A stretch of 36,476 nucleotides of DNA from JAWLGW01 sp964569055 (GTDB lineage: Bacteria; Planctomycetota; J058). The stretch lies in NCBI GenBank assembly GCA_964569055.1, contig CAZMSZ010000024.1, positions 1 to 36,476 of the forward strand, given 5' to 3'. The position numbers and the translations under genes were made by a program. Positions 18,312 to 27,139 of the stretch are shown here, in pieces (the stretch's first letter is position 1; the number at the start of each line of letters is the position of its first letter). The notes below the pieces were generated by a model. The model was not told the DNA's origin and ran no database searches. It saw nothing but the letters and a program-made list of their open reading frames with translations.

Positions 18312-18913
18312 TACTCGCCCCAGGCCCGCAGGTCGTCCTCGGTGCCGGCCAGCCGGTCGGGGCCGGCGCTCCACAGCTGGTAGGAGGTGAGGGCCCGATA
18401 CTGACCCGCCTCGTCCTTCGCGGCGGCGACCGGCGCCTCGCCGCCCTGGAGCGTGACCGCGGCGCCGCGGTCGTACTCCGCGTTGTGGAGGTAGGCGAGC
18501 GGGCTGCCCCAAGGGTCGAGCAGCTCGCGCAGCTCGGCGCCCGGCAGGGTGCTGCGGGTGGGGTTCGTCGCCTGACGCTGGTCGCCGTCGACGTTGCCGA
18601 GCCGCTCGACCTCGAGCAGCAGGTACGGTCCGCGACCGGCCGAGGTGGTGAGGCACTGCACCAGGCACTCGATCCCCTCGTTGGTCCCGTCCGCCGGCAG
18701 GCCGAGGCGCGCCAGGCGCGAGGGGGGGCAGTCGCCGAAGGTGGTGGTGTAGGCCGCGATCGCGGCCTTCAGCTCCTCGAGCTGGGCCTTGGCGGCGTCG
18801 ACCTGCGCCGAGACGCGGGCCGAGCGGAGCGCGGGGATCGCGAGCGCGGTCAGCACCGCGAGCACGGCGATCACGACCAGGACCTCGGCCACGGTGAAGG
18901 CGCGCGCGCGCAT
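18311..18913 (-). CDS. gspG: GspG-like major pseudopilin
   Basis: A 200-residue pseudopilin. The ATG overlaps the preceding stop as TGATG, with GGAGG 6 nt upstream. The leader is only five residues, MRARA|FTVAEVLVVIAVLA, with Ala at -1 and Glu at +5. The C-terminal half has the GspG hallmarks LDPWGSPLAYLH and YQLWSAGPDRLAGTEDD, the latter resembling the calcium-binding end of T2SS major pseudopilins. An insertion around a Cys-containing TNEGIECLVQCL segment makes it longer than the usual ~140 residues. It should be the main subunit of the pseudopilus built by this operon. Confidence 0.9.
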   Translation of the reverse strand: MRARAFTVAEVLVVIAVLAVLTALAIPALRSARVSAQVDAAKAQLEELKAAIAAYTTTFGDCPPSRLARLGLPADGTNEGIECLVQCLTTSAGRGPYLLLEVERLGNVDGDQRQATNPTRSTLPGAELRELLDPWGSPLAYLHNAEYDRGAAVTLQGGEAPVAAAKDEAGQYRALTSYQLWSAGPDRLAGTEDDLRAWGE

Positions 18914-21316
18914 CAGAAGCCTCCGCTCGGGCGGGCGCCCGGCTCGCGGTGGACGTAGACCCGCACCTCCTCCGCCGAGACCGAGGCCCGCTCGCCCAGG
19001 GCGTCGCCCTGCACGTACAGCGCGACCTCGACCGGCCCCCGGCCGCGCCCCATGCCGCTCAGCGTCAGCTCGCCGCGACGCTCGCCGTCGACGAGCAGCG
19101 CCACCGTCCCCTTGGCCGGGTCGGTCACGTCGATCGCCAGGGCGTGCGAAGCGACCCCGGGCCAGGGCCCGAGGTCGGTCGGGGTGGCCCAGGTGCCGCC
19201 GCCGCCCGTGGCGACCGAGACCAGCACGCGCCCCTTGGCGGCCCACAGCACGACCTTGTGCGAGCCCGTCTCGAAGCGGATGCCGAACCGCGCCGCGTTG
19301 AGCTCGCTCGGCCGGAACACCGCCTCGAGCTTGACGACCTGCTCGCCCGAGACCGAGCGCCCCACGCGGGTGCGCCCCTCGGCCGAGTTCGCCTGCGTCC
19401 CCTCGAAGCGCAGGTCGCCCTCCTGCAGCCGGACGTCCACCCCGAACGAGGCCTCGACGGTCCAGCCGCCCAGCACGTCGGGTCCGGCGCGGTCGAACCC
19501 GTCGGTCCACACCCGTCGCGTGCGGGCCTCGTCGAGCGAGCGCAGCCCTTGCGTGGCCCAGGGGTCGCCCGCGCGCAGCTTCAGCACCCGCTCGAACAGC
19601 GCCCGCGCGCCGGCCCGGTCGCCCTCGACGTAGGCCAGGTAGGCCATGCCGCGCAGGCAGTCGAGGTGATCGGGCTCACGCTCGAGCCCGCGGGCGAACA
19701 GCCGGCGCGCCTCGTCGTGGCGGCGCTGCGCGAGCTGGACCCGCCCGAGGGCCGCCAGCAGGCGCGGCGAGGGGTCGGGGGTGCCGCGGACCAACAGCTC
19801 GGTGAGCTGCGCCTCGTCGGCCGCGCGCCCCAGCCCGCGGGCCAGGTTGATCAGCGAGCGCGTCGCGAGCTCGAAGTCGAACCCCGCCGCGACCGCGGCC
19901 TCGAGCGCCGCGGCGGCGCCGGCGGGGTCGCCGCCCTTGGCCAGCGCGAAGGCCCGCATGTAGTGCGCCTCGCCGTCGCGCGGCGCGAGCAGGCGCGAGG
20001 CCTCCTCGTAGTGGACCGCGGCGGCCGGCAGGTCGCCGCTCAGCTCGGCCAGGAGCGCCCGCACCAGGCGCGCCACGCCCGAGCCCGGAGGGCCGTCCGC
20101 CTGCTCGGCGAACAGGCGCGCCGTCTCGAAGTCGCCCTGCTGGATCAGGACCAGCGCCAGCGCGGCGCGGGCCTGCCGCCCGCGCGGGGTGAGCGTATCG
20201 GCCGGCTCGCCGCGCAGCGCCGCCTCGAGGTCGGCGCGGGCCGCGGGGAGGGCGCCGGACAGGCGGTGGAGGTGGCCGCGCGCCAGCAGCAGATCGGGGT
20301 CCTGCGGCGCGAGCTCGAGCGCGCGCGACACCCGCGCCTTGGCGGCGGCCAGGTCGCCCTCGCCCGCCAGCACGCGCGCCGCGCCGAGGTTCGCCTCGGC
20401 GTCCTGCGGCCAGATCGCGAGCAGCCGCTCGTAGCTGGTGCGGGCCAGCCCGCGCCGCTCCACGGCCAGCGCCGCCGCGCCCAGCGTGCGCAGCACCTCG
20501 CGGTACAGCGCGCGCTCGTCGCCCGACAGCGCCGGGAGGAGCGCGCCGCTGTGGTCCTCCTCCGGCNNNNNNNNNNNNNNNNNNNNNNNNNNNNNNNNNN
20601 NNNNNNNNNNNNNNNNNNNNNNNNNNNNNNNNNNNNNNNNNNNNNNNNNNNNNNNNNNNNNNNNNNCCGGCCCGCTCCGCCAGCCGCGCGGCCGCGGCCT
20701 CGAGCGGCGGGAGCGCGGCGTCGGGCAGGCCGAGCGCGAGCAGCACCCGGGCGTGCGCCAGGCGGAGGAGCGGCGAGCTCGGCGGCGTCGCGGCCTCGGC
20801 CAGCACCGCCTCGAGCACCGCGTCCAGCGCGGGGCCGTCGAGCTCCTGCGCGCGCTCGAGCTGCACGCCCACCAGCCGCTCGCGGTGGTCGAGGGCGCGC
20901 TCGGGGTCGCTCTCGGCGCGCGCGGCGCGTCGCAGCTCGTCCTCGGCCTCGAGCCGCAGCCCGAAGCCCAGGCCCCACTCCGCCAGCCGGCGATGGAGCG
21001 CCGGGTCCTGCGAGCTCGCCAGCGCGCGCGCGCGGGTGCGGAACGCGCTGGCGGGGGTCTCGCGGTCGACGATCCGGGCCACGTCGGCCCGCTTGAGCTC
21101 GTGCACGATCCCGCTCACGAGCCGGATCACGAGCGTGCTGGCGCCGGGCTCGCGACCCTGCAGGATCGTGCCCTGCAGCGGCTCCGCCAGGCCCTTCACG
21201 TAGACCAGGTCGTGCACCCGGTACTCGCCGTCGACCGCGACCTCCTGGGCGTGCGCTGCCGGGGCGCCCGCGACCAGGAGCAGGGCGAGCGGGAGGACCA
21301 GCGCCGCGCGGCTCAT
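18913..21316 (-). CDS. Exported TPR protein with C-terminal LamG-like domain (contains an assembly gap)
   Basis: The ATG at 21316 overlaps the upstream stop (ATGA), with AAGGAGG at 7 nt. A signal peptide (LVLPLALLLVAGAPAAHAQ) leads into 216 residues before the N gap (20567-20666), then 550 residues after it. The part after the gap is a run of TPR-like helical pairs, for example LARGHLHRLSGALPAARADL and LAALGRVQLAQRRHDEARRL. The last ~185 residues are beta-rich (WTVEASFGVDV, VVKLEAVFRPSELN, VALLVDGERRGELTL), as in LamG-type jelly rolls. The N-terminal section before the TPRs has a YRVHDLVYVKGLAEPLQG beta motif. It is probably a periplasmic or surface scaffold for the pseudopilus. Frame is kept only if the true gap is a multiple of three. 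Confidence 0.82.
20567..20666. other. Assembly gap (100 N) inside the TPR-LamG gene
   Basis: Exactly 100 N, of unknown real length. With 2 nt of an unfinished codon on one side and 1 nt on the other, an intact gene requires a length divisible by three. Confidence 1.
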
Positions 21317-21678
21317 CGGGGGGCCTCCTTGGGGGCCGGGTCGGCGGTCACGAGCACGCGGTCGTGCGGCGCGCGCGGGACCGACTCGAGCCCGCCCGGC
21401 AGGGCGCGCGGCCAGCGCTCGACCGGCGGGAGCGCCAAGGTCGCGGGCGCGGCCTGGGCCCACGGGTCGTGGACGCGGAACGGGTCCCGCGCGCCGGCGG
21501 GGCGCGCGCCCTCGGGCGCGAGCCGCGGGGCGGTCGACAGGGTGCGATACGCGCGGGGCCCCTCCTCGGGCGGCAGCTCGGGGACGCCCACCACCGCCGG
21601 GGACTGGGCGGTCGCGAGCACGAACGCCGCGATCAACGCGCAGATCGCCGCCAGCACCTTCTCCTTGGTCAGCCGCAT
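21313..21678 (-). CDS. Small Pro-rich membrane-anchored protein at the GspC/PilP position
   Basis: A 121-residue protein with one N-terminal hydrophobic helix (about 8-26, LAAICALIAAFVLATAQ). A Pro/Ala/Arg-rich soluble part contains RDPFRVHDPW. The position right after the GspL and GspM/PilO genes is where pilP or a gspC-like linker often sits, and DPF motifs occur in PilP proteins. There is too little sequence for a family call, so the function is an inference from context. The start follows the upstream stop by one base, with GGGAG about 7 nt before it. The stop overlaps the TPR gene start. Confidence 0.7.
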   Translation of the reverse strand: MRLTKEKVLAAICALIAAFVLATAQSPAVVGVPELPPEEGPRAYRTLSTAPRLAPEGARPAGARDPFRVHDPWAQAAPATLALPPVERWPRALPGGLESVPRAPHDRVLVTADPAPKEAPR

Positions 21679-21679
21679 C

Positions 21680-22531
21680 TCAGCGCTCCCGCCCGAACCG
21701 GCGCAGGCGCCCGCCGGCGCCGTCGCCGCGGGCGCCCTCGGCCGCGGACCGGCTCGCCGCGACCGCCCCCTCGGGCGGCTGCTCGACCACGCTCAGCGCG
21801 GCCAGGGTCAGCTCGGCCGAGAGCGAGGGGCCGCTCCCGCTCGCGCGCAGCAGTTCGCAGCCCTGGACCTCGAGGAACGAGCCCTCGACGGCGAACGCGG
21901 CCAGCGCGGCGTCGAGCATGGCCGGGTCGGCGGCGAACCGGACCCGCACCGAGAGCACCCGCAAGAAGCCGCCGCCCTCGCGCGGCTCGTAGCGCGCCTC
22001 GCCCGCGGAGAGCGCGCTCACCTGGCGCACCCCGGCGTCGAGCAGCTCGAGCAGCAGCCGCCGGGCGAGGTCGGCCCGGGCGAGCGCCTCGGGGACCGCC
22101 GCGTGGTTCACCTGCTCGGCGAGGCCGAGCGCGGCGGCGCTGCGCGGGACCTGCGCGTTCCAGCGCGAGGCGTGGCGCTCCACGTCGGACACCGCCTTGG
22201 AGAGGGCGCTGGCGTAGAACAGCGCCGGCGAGGCCTCTCCCTCCGGCAGCACGAACTCGGCCGCGGGCTCCCACAGCAGCGCGCGGGTCAGCGCGGGCTC
22301 GAGCCGCTGCGAGAGCGCCTCGGCGCGCCCCTTCTCGAGGCCCTCGGCGTCCTCGAGCTGCGCCGCCTTGTCGACCAGCGCCGCCTGGATCGAGGCGTTG
22401 GCGCGCGCCTGCTGCGCCGCCGAGCTCTCGACCGAGCCGCGCGCGAACATCAGGAGCAGGAACGCGGCGGCCCCGCCCATGACCTTGAGGATGAACGGCC
22501 GGTTGCTCTGCCAGAGCGCCTCGAGGTCCAC
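21680..22531 (-). CDS. GspM/PilO-like inner-membrane assembly protein
   Basis: A 283-residue bitopic protein. A short cytoplasmic N-terminus (LEALWQSNRPF) leads to one TM helix (about 14-31, ILKVMGGAAAFLLLMFA), a long coiled-coil and a ferredoxin-like alpha/beta region (about 165-255, LRVLSVRVRFAADPAMLDAAL). This matches GspM/PilO architecture, though it is longer than the ~160-210 residues usual. The tail is Gly/Arg-rich. The GTG start has GGGAG 5 nt upstream and begins two bases after the GspL stop. It should pair with GspL in the inner-membrane platform. Confidence 0.78.
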   Translation of the reverse strand: MDLEALWQSNRPFILKVMGGAAAFLLLMFARGSVESSAAQQARANASIQAALVDKAAQLEDAEGLEKGRAEALSQRLEPALTRALLWEPAAEFVLPEGEASPALFYASALSKAVSDVERHASRWNAQVPRSAAALGLAEQVNHAAVPEALARADLARRLLLELLDAGVRQVSALSAGEARYEPREGGGFLRVLSVRVRFAADPAMLDAALAAFAVEGSFLEVQGCELLRASGSGPSLSAELTLAALSVVEQPPEGAVAASRSAAEGARGDGAGGRLRRFGRER

Positions 22532-22532
22532 G

Positions 22533-24146
22533 TCAGCTCCCGTCCCCGGCCGCGCCCGTCGCGCCGCCCGTCGGCACCACCGTCAGCTTGAACTCCTTGG
22601 CGCTCCCCTGGTCGCCCAGCGGGAGCACGCGCGCGGCGCGGACCAGCGGGCGCTCGGCCAGCGCCCGCTCGAGCGCCCGCATGGCCGCCACGGCGCCGCC
22701 CTGCGCGTCGTCGGCCGTGCCGACCAGCTCGAACGCGAGCCCGCCGGTCTCGTCGCGCACCAGCCGCGCCTCGCCGAACGAGACCTCGGCCGGGGTCAGC
22801 TCGCCCAGGGCCCGCAGCAGCGCCGCGAGGTGGTGGCCCGCGCGCGCCCGCTCCGCCAGCGCGCGCAGGTCGGCCTCGCGCTGGTCGTTCGCCAGCTTGC
22901 GCTCCTCGTGCGCGGCCAGGCGGCGATCGAGCGCGGCCAGCGCGCCCTGCAGCGCGTCGCGACGCGCGGCCTCGCCGCGCCAGCGCCAGCCCACCAGCGC
23001 GAACGCCACGAGCAGCGCCGCGGCCAGCATGCCCGCCGAGGCGTACAGCCACACCGTGCGGTGGCGGAACTCGAGCCGGTGCTTGACCGCGAGCGGGAGC
23101 AGGTCGAGCCGGAACGCGGCCGGGAGCACCGCCGACAGCGCGAGCCCGATCGCGGTCGCGGCCTCGAGGCCGTGGTCCTCGGCGGCCTCGCGCGTGGCGC
23201 GGTCCGCCCCGCGCAGCTCGAGCTGGGCCGGCGCGTCGAACACGGCGGCGGGGCAGCCCAGCGTCCGGCCCAGCGCCTCCACCAGGCCAGGCACGCGCGC
23301 GCTGCCGCCGGCCACCGCCACCCGGCCGACCTTGAGCGCCTTGCGCTGGAGCTGCCCGCGCGCGAACTGGACCGAGGCCTCGACCATGGACACGAGCTGG
23401 GCGCGGGGCGCCGCGAGCGCCTCCTCGGCCGAGGCGCCGCCCGGCAGCTCGCCGCTGCGCTTGAGCTCCTCGGCGTCGGCGGCCGAGACCCCGAGCACCT
23501 TCTGCAGCCGCTCGGTGAAGGCCGCGCCGCCCAGCGCCACGCTGCGCGCGAAGATCAGCTCGCCCTCCTCGACCAGCGCGACCTCGGTGGAGCGGTCGCC
23601 GATGTCGAGCACCAGGGTGAGCCCGTCCGCCGCGTCCTCGCCGAGGAAGCGGTAGCAGTCGGCGGTGGCGACCGGCTGCGGGACCGCGCCGCCGACCTCG
23701 ACCCCGACCGCCTCGAACGCGTCGACCGCCTCCTGGACCCGCGCGTCCTTGGCGAGGGCCACCAGCACCATGTTGCCGCCGCCGGGGTCGGGGATCGCGC
23801 GCCAGTCGGCCGAGAGCGGCTCGCCGGTGCGCTCGGACACGTCCTCGATCTCGAGCTGCATCAGCAGCTTGAGCCGCCAGTCCGGCATGGGCGGGAGCTG
23901 CGAGTAGCGGATGATCGCGTCGCGCCCCGAGACGCCGAGCACCACGCTGCGGGGGCGGAGCCCGGCCTCGCGCAGGCGGTGCGTCACGGCGCTCGCGACC
24001 CGGCCCGGCGTCGGCTCGACCTCGTCGCACAGCTCGTCGAGCGAGTAGTGGCGCAGCAGCTCGAGGGCCAGCCCGCCGCGGTGACGCCGCACGCCCGCGA
24101 CCGTGACGGTCGCCGCGCCGACGTCGATCCCAACGCCCAGGCTCAC
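22533..24146 (-). CDS. gspL: GspL-like PilM-PilN fusion, inner-membrane assembly ATPase-fold protein
   Basis: A 537-residue protein. The N-terminal actin-like PilM domain shows the first phosphate loop VGIDVGAATV, the second LVLDIGDRSTEVALV and the adenosine motif VAVAGGSARVPGLVEALG. One TM helix at about 360-385 (ASAGMLAAALLVAFALVGW) is followed by a coiled coil and a PilN-like ferredoxin fold. This is the layout of T2SS GspL and corresponds to PilM plus PilN of type IV pili. It should recruit the assembly ATPase, whose gene is not in this window. The GTG start overlaps the stop of the FHA gene (GTGA), with GGAGGAG upstream. Confidence 0.88.
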   Translation of the reverse strand: MSLGVGIDVGAATVTVAGVRRHRGGLALELLRHYSLDELCDEVEPTPGRVASAVTHRLREAGLRPRSVVLGVSGRDAIIRYSQLPPMPDWRLKLLMQLEIEDVSERTGEPLSADWRAIPDPGGGNMVLVALAKDARVQEAVDAFEAVGVEVGGAVPQPVATADCYRFLGEDAADGLTLVLDIGDRSTEVALVEEGELIFARSVALGGAAFTERLQKVLGVSAADAEELKRSGELPGGASAEEALAAPRAQLVSMVEASVQFARGQLQRKALKVGRVAVAGGSARVPGLVEALGRTLGCPAAVFDAPAQLELRGADRATREAAEDHGLEAATAIGLALSAVLPAAFRLDLLPLAVKHRLEFRHRTVWLYASAGMLAAALLVAFALVGWRWRGEAARRDALQGALAALDRRLAAHEERKLANDQREADLRALAERARAGHHLAALLRALGELTPAEVSFGEARLVRDETGGLAFELVGTADDAQGGAVAAMRALERALAERPLVRAARVLPLGDQGSAKEFKLTVVPTGGATGAAGDGS

Positions 24147-27007
24147 TTGGGCTCCTCCGGCGGCAGCGCCGCCAGCCGATCGCGGGCCTCGGTCACGCCG
24201 GGCACCTCGTCGGTGTAGCGCTCGATCACGTAGGTGTAGAGCGTGCGCGCCAGCCGGAGGTGGCCCGCCGCGCGCAGCTCCTTGGCGCGCTCGACCAGCG
24301 CGCGCACGCGCTGCGCCTCGGCCCGCCGGCCCGCGAGGGCCAGCGTCTGTTCGAGGCCGGCCAGCTCGCGCCGCGCCGCCTCGAGCTGCGGCGCCTCGGG
24401 GAACGCGGCCTCGAGCTCCTCGGCCGCCGAGCGGGCCGCCGCGAGCAGCTCGCCCGCCGGGAGCGTGCGGGCGCGCGCGTGCGCCCAGCGGATCACGTCG
24501 AGCAGCCGCTCGGCGCGCGCGCTCAGGGCGGCCAGGCCCGCCCGCGCGGCCGCGGCGGCCTCGTCCTCGTGCGGGAACTCGCGCAGCAGGCGGCGGTAGG
24601 CGGCCTCGGCGTCGGCGAACAGGCGCTGCTCCTCGGCGAGCTCCGCCTGGCGGAGCAGGCGGCGCACCGCCTCGCGCGCCCGCTGCGAGGCCGCGAGCAG
24701 GTCGAAGCCCACCTCCCCCTGCCCGGTGGCGGGGGCGCGCGCCGGGGCGGCGGAGACGATCAGCGTCGCCTGCTCGCCCCCCAGCGGGCGGAGGGTGACG
24801 TCCGCGGGCGCCACGAACGCGAGCGAGACCTGGTCGTCGCCGCGGCCCCAGGCGAGCTCGCTCACCTGCTCGTAGCGGCGCCCCTGCTCGGGGAGCGCGT
24901 CGGTGGGGACGGCCAGGCCGTCGAGCTCGAGCGGGCCGAGGTCGCCGACGCGCGGGAGCACGAACCGCAGGTGCAGCCGCTCGCGCTCCTCCTCGGGCCC
25001 GACGCTCCAGCGCAGGGCCAGCCCCTCGGCGGCCGGGCGGGCGGTGAACGCGAACTCGACGCGCGCCGCGCGGGCGGGCTCGAGCAGCGCGCCCAGGGCG
25101 AGCAGGCTCTCGTCGGGTTGCCGGCCGAGCGGCTGGTCGATCCGCGCCTGGGGCTGCGCCGTGAGCGGGTCGGCCGGGTCGAGCACCAGCCCTCCCTCGA
25201 GGAACAGCTCGCGGCCGCCGCGGCGCAGGGAGAGCACGCCGCGCGGGTCGAGCTCGAGCTCGACCCCGGCGGGGCCCCCCAGCGTCTCGCTGGGCGCGGG
25301 CTCGGCCGCCTCGCCCCAGCGCAGTCGGTCGAGCTCGACCCGGCCCGCGCCTCCAGCGCTGAACGCGACCGCGGCGAGCTGCGCCTCGTTGGCGCCGGGC
25401 GGGGCGACCACCACGCCGCTGAGCTCGCGCCAGGGGCGCGCCGAGGCGACGGGGTCGACCAGGCAGGCCCAGCTCGTCCGCTTGTAGCTCGGGTCGTCGT
25501 CGGAGCGCCAGTCGATCCGCAGGGCGGCGCCGGTCCCGGCGCCGAGCGCGGCGGCGAACCCCACCCGGTAGGCCTGCCCCGGGCGGACCCGCAGCAGCTC
25601 GGCGTGGCACACCTCCGGGCGGGTGCCCGCGGCCACGGGGAGCGCCAGCGCGTGGCGGCCGTAGCGCACGTGCTCGCGCACCAGCTCGGGGCGGTCGGCG
25701 CGCAGCGACCAACCGGGCGCGAGGACGGCCGCGCTGCCGCGCGCCTCGAACGACCAGTTGGCGAGCAGGTTCTCGGCGGGGGCGGGGTCGCCTGGGGCCT
25801 GCCCGAGCACGGTGCGCGAGGCGGCCAGCCCGAGCGCGCCCGCCACGAGCAGGGCGGCCACCACGATCCCCACCGCGCCGAGCGCGCCGCCGCCGGTGTC
25901 CGCGCCGGCCTCGAGCTCGAGGCGACTGCCGAGCTGGATCGAGGTCACGTCGCCCTCCTGGGCGACGACCGCCGCGGCCGCGCGGGCGTCCGCGGCGGGC
26001 GACCCGCCGGCGCGGCGGGTGGGGCGCGCCGGCGCGGGGGCGGAGGCCGCGGCCGGCCCCTCGTCCGCGTCGTCGAGGGCGTCGAGGTCGTGGACCTCCT
26101 CCACGGGGGCCGGCTTGCGCGCCGAGCGCGCCCGCTCCGCGGCGGGCTCGGCCGCGGGCCGGCGCGCGCGGCCCGTCGGCCGCTCGGCGCCGTCCGTCTT
26201 GGCCGGGCGCTCGGCGCCGTCCGCCTTGGCCGGGCGCTCGGCGCTGTCCGCCTTGGCCCGCTGCGCCTTGCCGCTCGGCTTGGCCCGCATGGTGGGCCGG
26301 TCCGCCGCGGAGTCGACGGGCTCGAGCCGGAGCGTGAGCGTCGAGCCCAGCCGGATCAGCGAGCCCTCGCGCAAGGCGGCCCGCCCCGCCACGCGCTTGC
26401 CGTCCACGAACGTCCCGTTGGTCGAGCCGAGGTCGACGAGGTGCAGCGCGCCCCCGTCCTCCACGATCATGCAGTGCTCGCCCGAGACCTCGTCGTCGGC
26501 GAGGGTGAGCGCGCAGCCCTTCTTGCGCCCGCACATGAACGGGAGCGAGGCCAGCGGCGCGCGCCGGCCCGGCTCCTTGCCCTCCACGACGACCAGCGCC
26601 AGGGCCGCGCCGGCGCGCGCGGGCGGCCCCGCCTTGGCGGCGTCGCGTCGCCGCCGGGCGGAGGCCTTCTTCGCGTCGCCGGAGGCCGGGGCGGGGCCGC
26701 CGCCGAGCCGCTCGCCGAAGTGGATCTTGGCCTCGCCGACCTCGATCCGGTCCCCGGGCGCGAGCGGGCGCCGCTCCGTCAGGGGGGCGCCGTTGAGCTT
26801 GGTCCCGTTGCGGCTGCCCATGTCCTCCACGAGCACGCCCTCGCTCGTGCGGAGGATCTTGCAGTGCTGCCGCGAGGAGAGCGCGTCGGTGATCTTGATG
26901 GCGTTGTCGTTGGTCCGCCCGATCGTGACCGCGTCCTGGTCGAGCTCGAGGGCGCGGACCACGCCGCCCTCCTCGACGATCAGCCTGAGGGGTCCGGGCT
27001 TCGACAC
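24143..27007 (-). CDS. Double-FHA membrane protein with carbohydrate-binding-like jelly roll and helical-repeat tail
   Basis: A 954-residue protein and first gene of the pseudopilin operon. Two FHA domains (about 8-95 and 140-225) keep the phosphopeptide-binding signatures GR...SSRQH...SRNGT and GR...SGEH...STNGT. A Lys/Ala/Asp/Glu-rich linker with three AKADGAERP-type repeats leads to one TM helix (about 374-397). Outside the membrane lie a carbohydrate-binding-like module (about 410-565; NWSFE, PGWSL, Y-G-HALAL, W-ELSG and RVELDRL landmarks), a beta-rich region and a TPR-like helical end (about 735-954). It could pass Thr-phosphorylation signals to the envelope machine. The GTG start has GAGGGGGA upstream and a candidate sigma-54 promoter ~40 nt before that. 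The exact ligand is unknown. Confidence 0.88.
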   Translation of the reverse strand: MSKPGPLRLIVEEGGVVRALELDQDAVTIGRTNDNAIKITDALSSRQHCKILRTSEGVLVEDMGSRNGTKLNGAPLTERRPLAPGDRIEVGEAKIHFGERLGGGPAPASGDAKKASARRRRDAAKAGPPARAGAALALVVVEGKEPGRRAPLASLPFMCGRKKGCALTLADDEVSGEHCMIVEDGGALHLVDLGSTNGTFVDGKRVAGRAALREGSLIRLGSTLTLRLEPVDSAADRPTMRAKPSGKAQRAKADSAERPAKADGAERPAKTDGAERPTGRARRPAAEPAAERARSARKPAPVEEVHDLDALDDADEGPAAASAPAPARPTRRAGGSPAADARAAAAVVAQEGDVTSIQLGSRLELEAGADTGGGALGAVGIVVAALLVAGALGLAASRTVLGQAPGDPAPAENLLANWSFEARGSAAVLAPGWSLRADRPELVREHVRYGRHALALPVAAGTRPEVCHAELLRVRPGQAYRVGFAAALGAGTGAALRIDWRSDDDPSYKRTSWACLVDPVASARPWRELSGVVVAPPGANEAQLAAVAFSAGGAGRVELDRLRWGEAAEPAPSETLGGPAGVELELDPRGVLSLRRGGRELFLEGGLVLDPADPLTAQPQARIDQPLGRQPDESLLALGALLEPARAARVEFAFTARPAAEGLALRWSVGPEEERERLHLRFVLPRVGDLGPLELDGLAVPTDALPEQGRRYEQVSELAWGRGDDQVSLAFVAPADVTLRPLGGEQATLIVSAAPARAPATGQGEVGFDLLAASQRAREAVRRLLRQAELAEEQRLFADAEAAYRRLLREFPHEDEAAAAARAGLAALSARAERLLDVIRWAHARARTLPAGELLAAARSAAEELEAAFPEAPQLEAARRELAGLEQTLALAGRRAEAQRVRALVERAKELRAAGHLRLARTLYTYVIERYTDEVPGVTEARDRLAALPPEEPK
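26181..26259 (-). repeat. 27-nt tandem repeat in the FHA protein linker
   Basis: Three near-identical 27-nt units (26181-26207, 26208-26234, 26235-26259, the last slightly short) encode AKxDxAERP nonapeptides between the second FHA domain and the TM helix. Copy number may vary between strains. Confidence 0.85.
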
Positions 27008-27058
27008 GGCTAACGTCCCCCTCGGTGCGTGGCGTGGTCCCGGCACGGCGCGCCGGTC

Positions 27059-27074
27059 AGCAACCGCCGCGCCT
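27059..27074 (-). promoter_or_regulatory. Candidate sigma-54 promoter of the pseudopilin operon
   Basis: Read on the minus strand, AGGCGCG-GCGG-TTGCT matches the -24/-12 consensus TGGCACG-N4-TTGCW with correct GG-to-GC spacing; only two of the listed bases differ. Transcription would start near 27048, about 40 nt before the GTG at 27007. The adjacent gene encodes a GAFTGA-containing sigma-54 activator, which makes the match more credible. GC-rich DNA raises the chance of partial matches. Confidence 0.5.
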
Positions 27075-27139
27075 CGTGCCGCGCACGCCCCGCCGCGGCG
27101 CAACCACCGTGGCCGTCGCGTGACGCTCCCGCGCGGCGC

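Noticed and set aside
26181..26259. CRISPR-like array from the regular 27-nt spacing
   Set aside because: The units are contiguous with no spacers and are in frame with the FHA protein, giving AKxDxAERP peptides.
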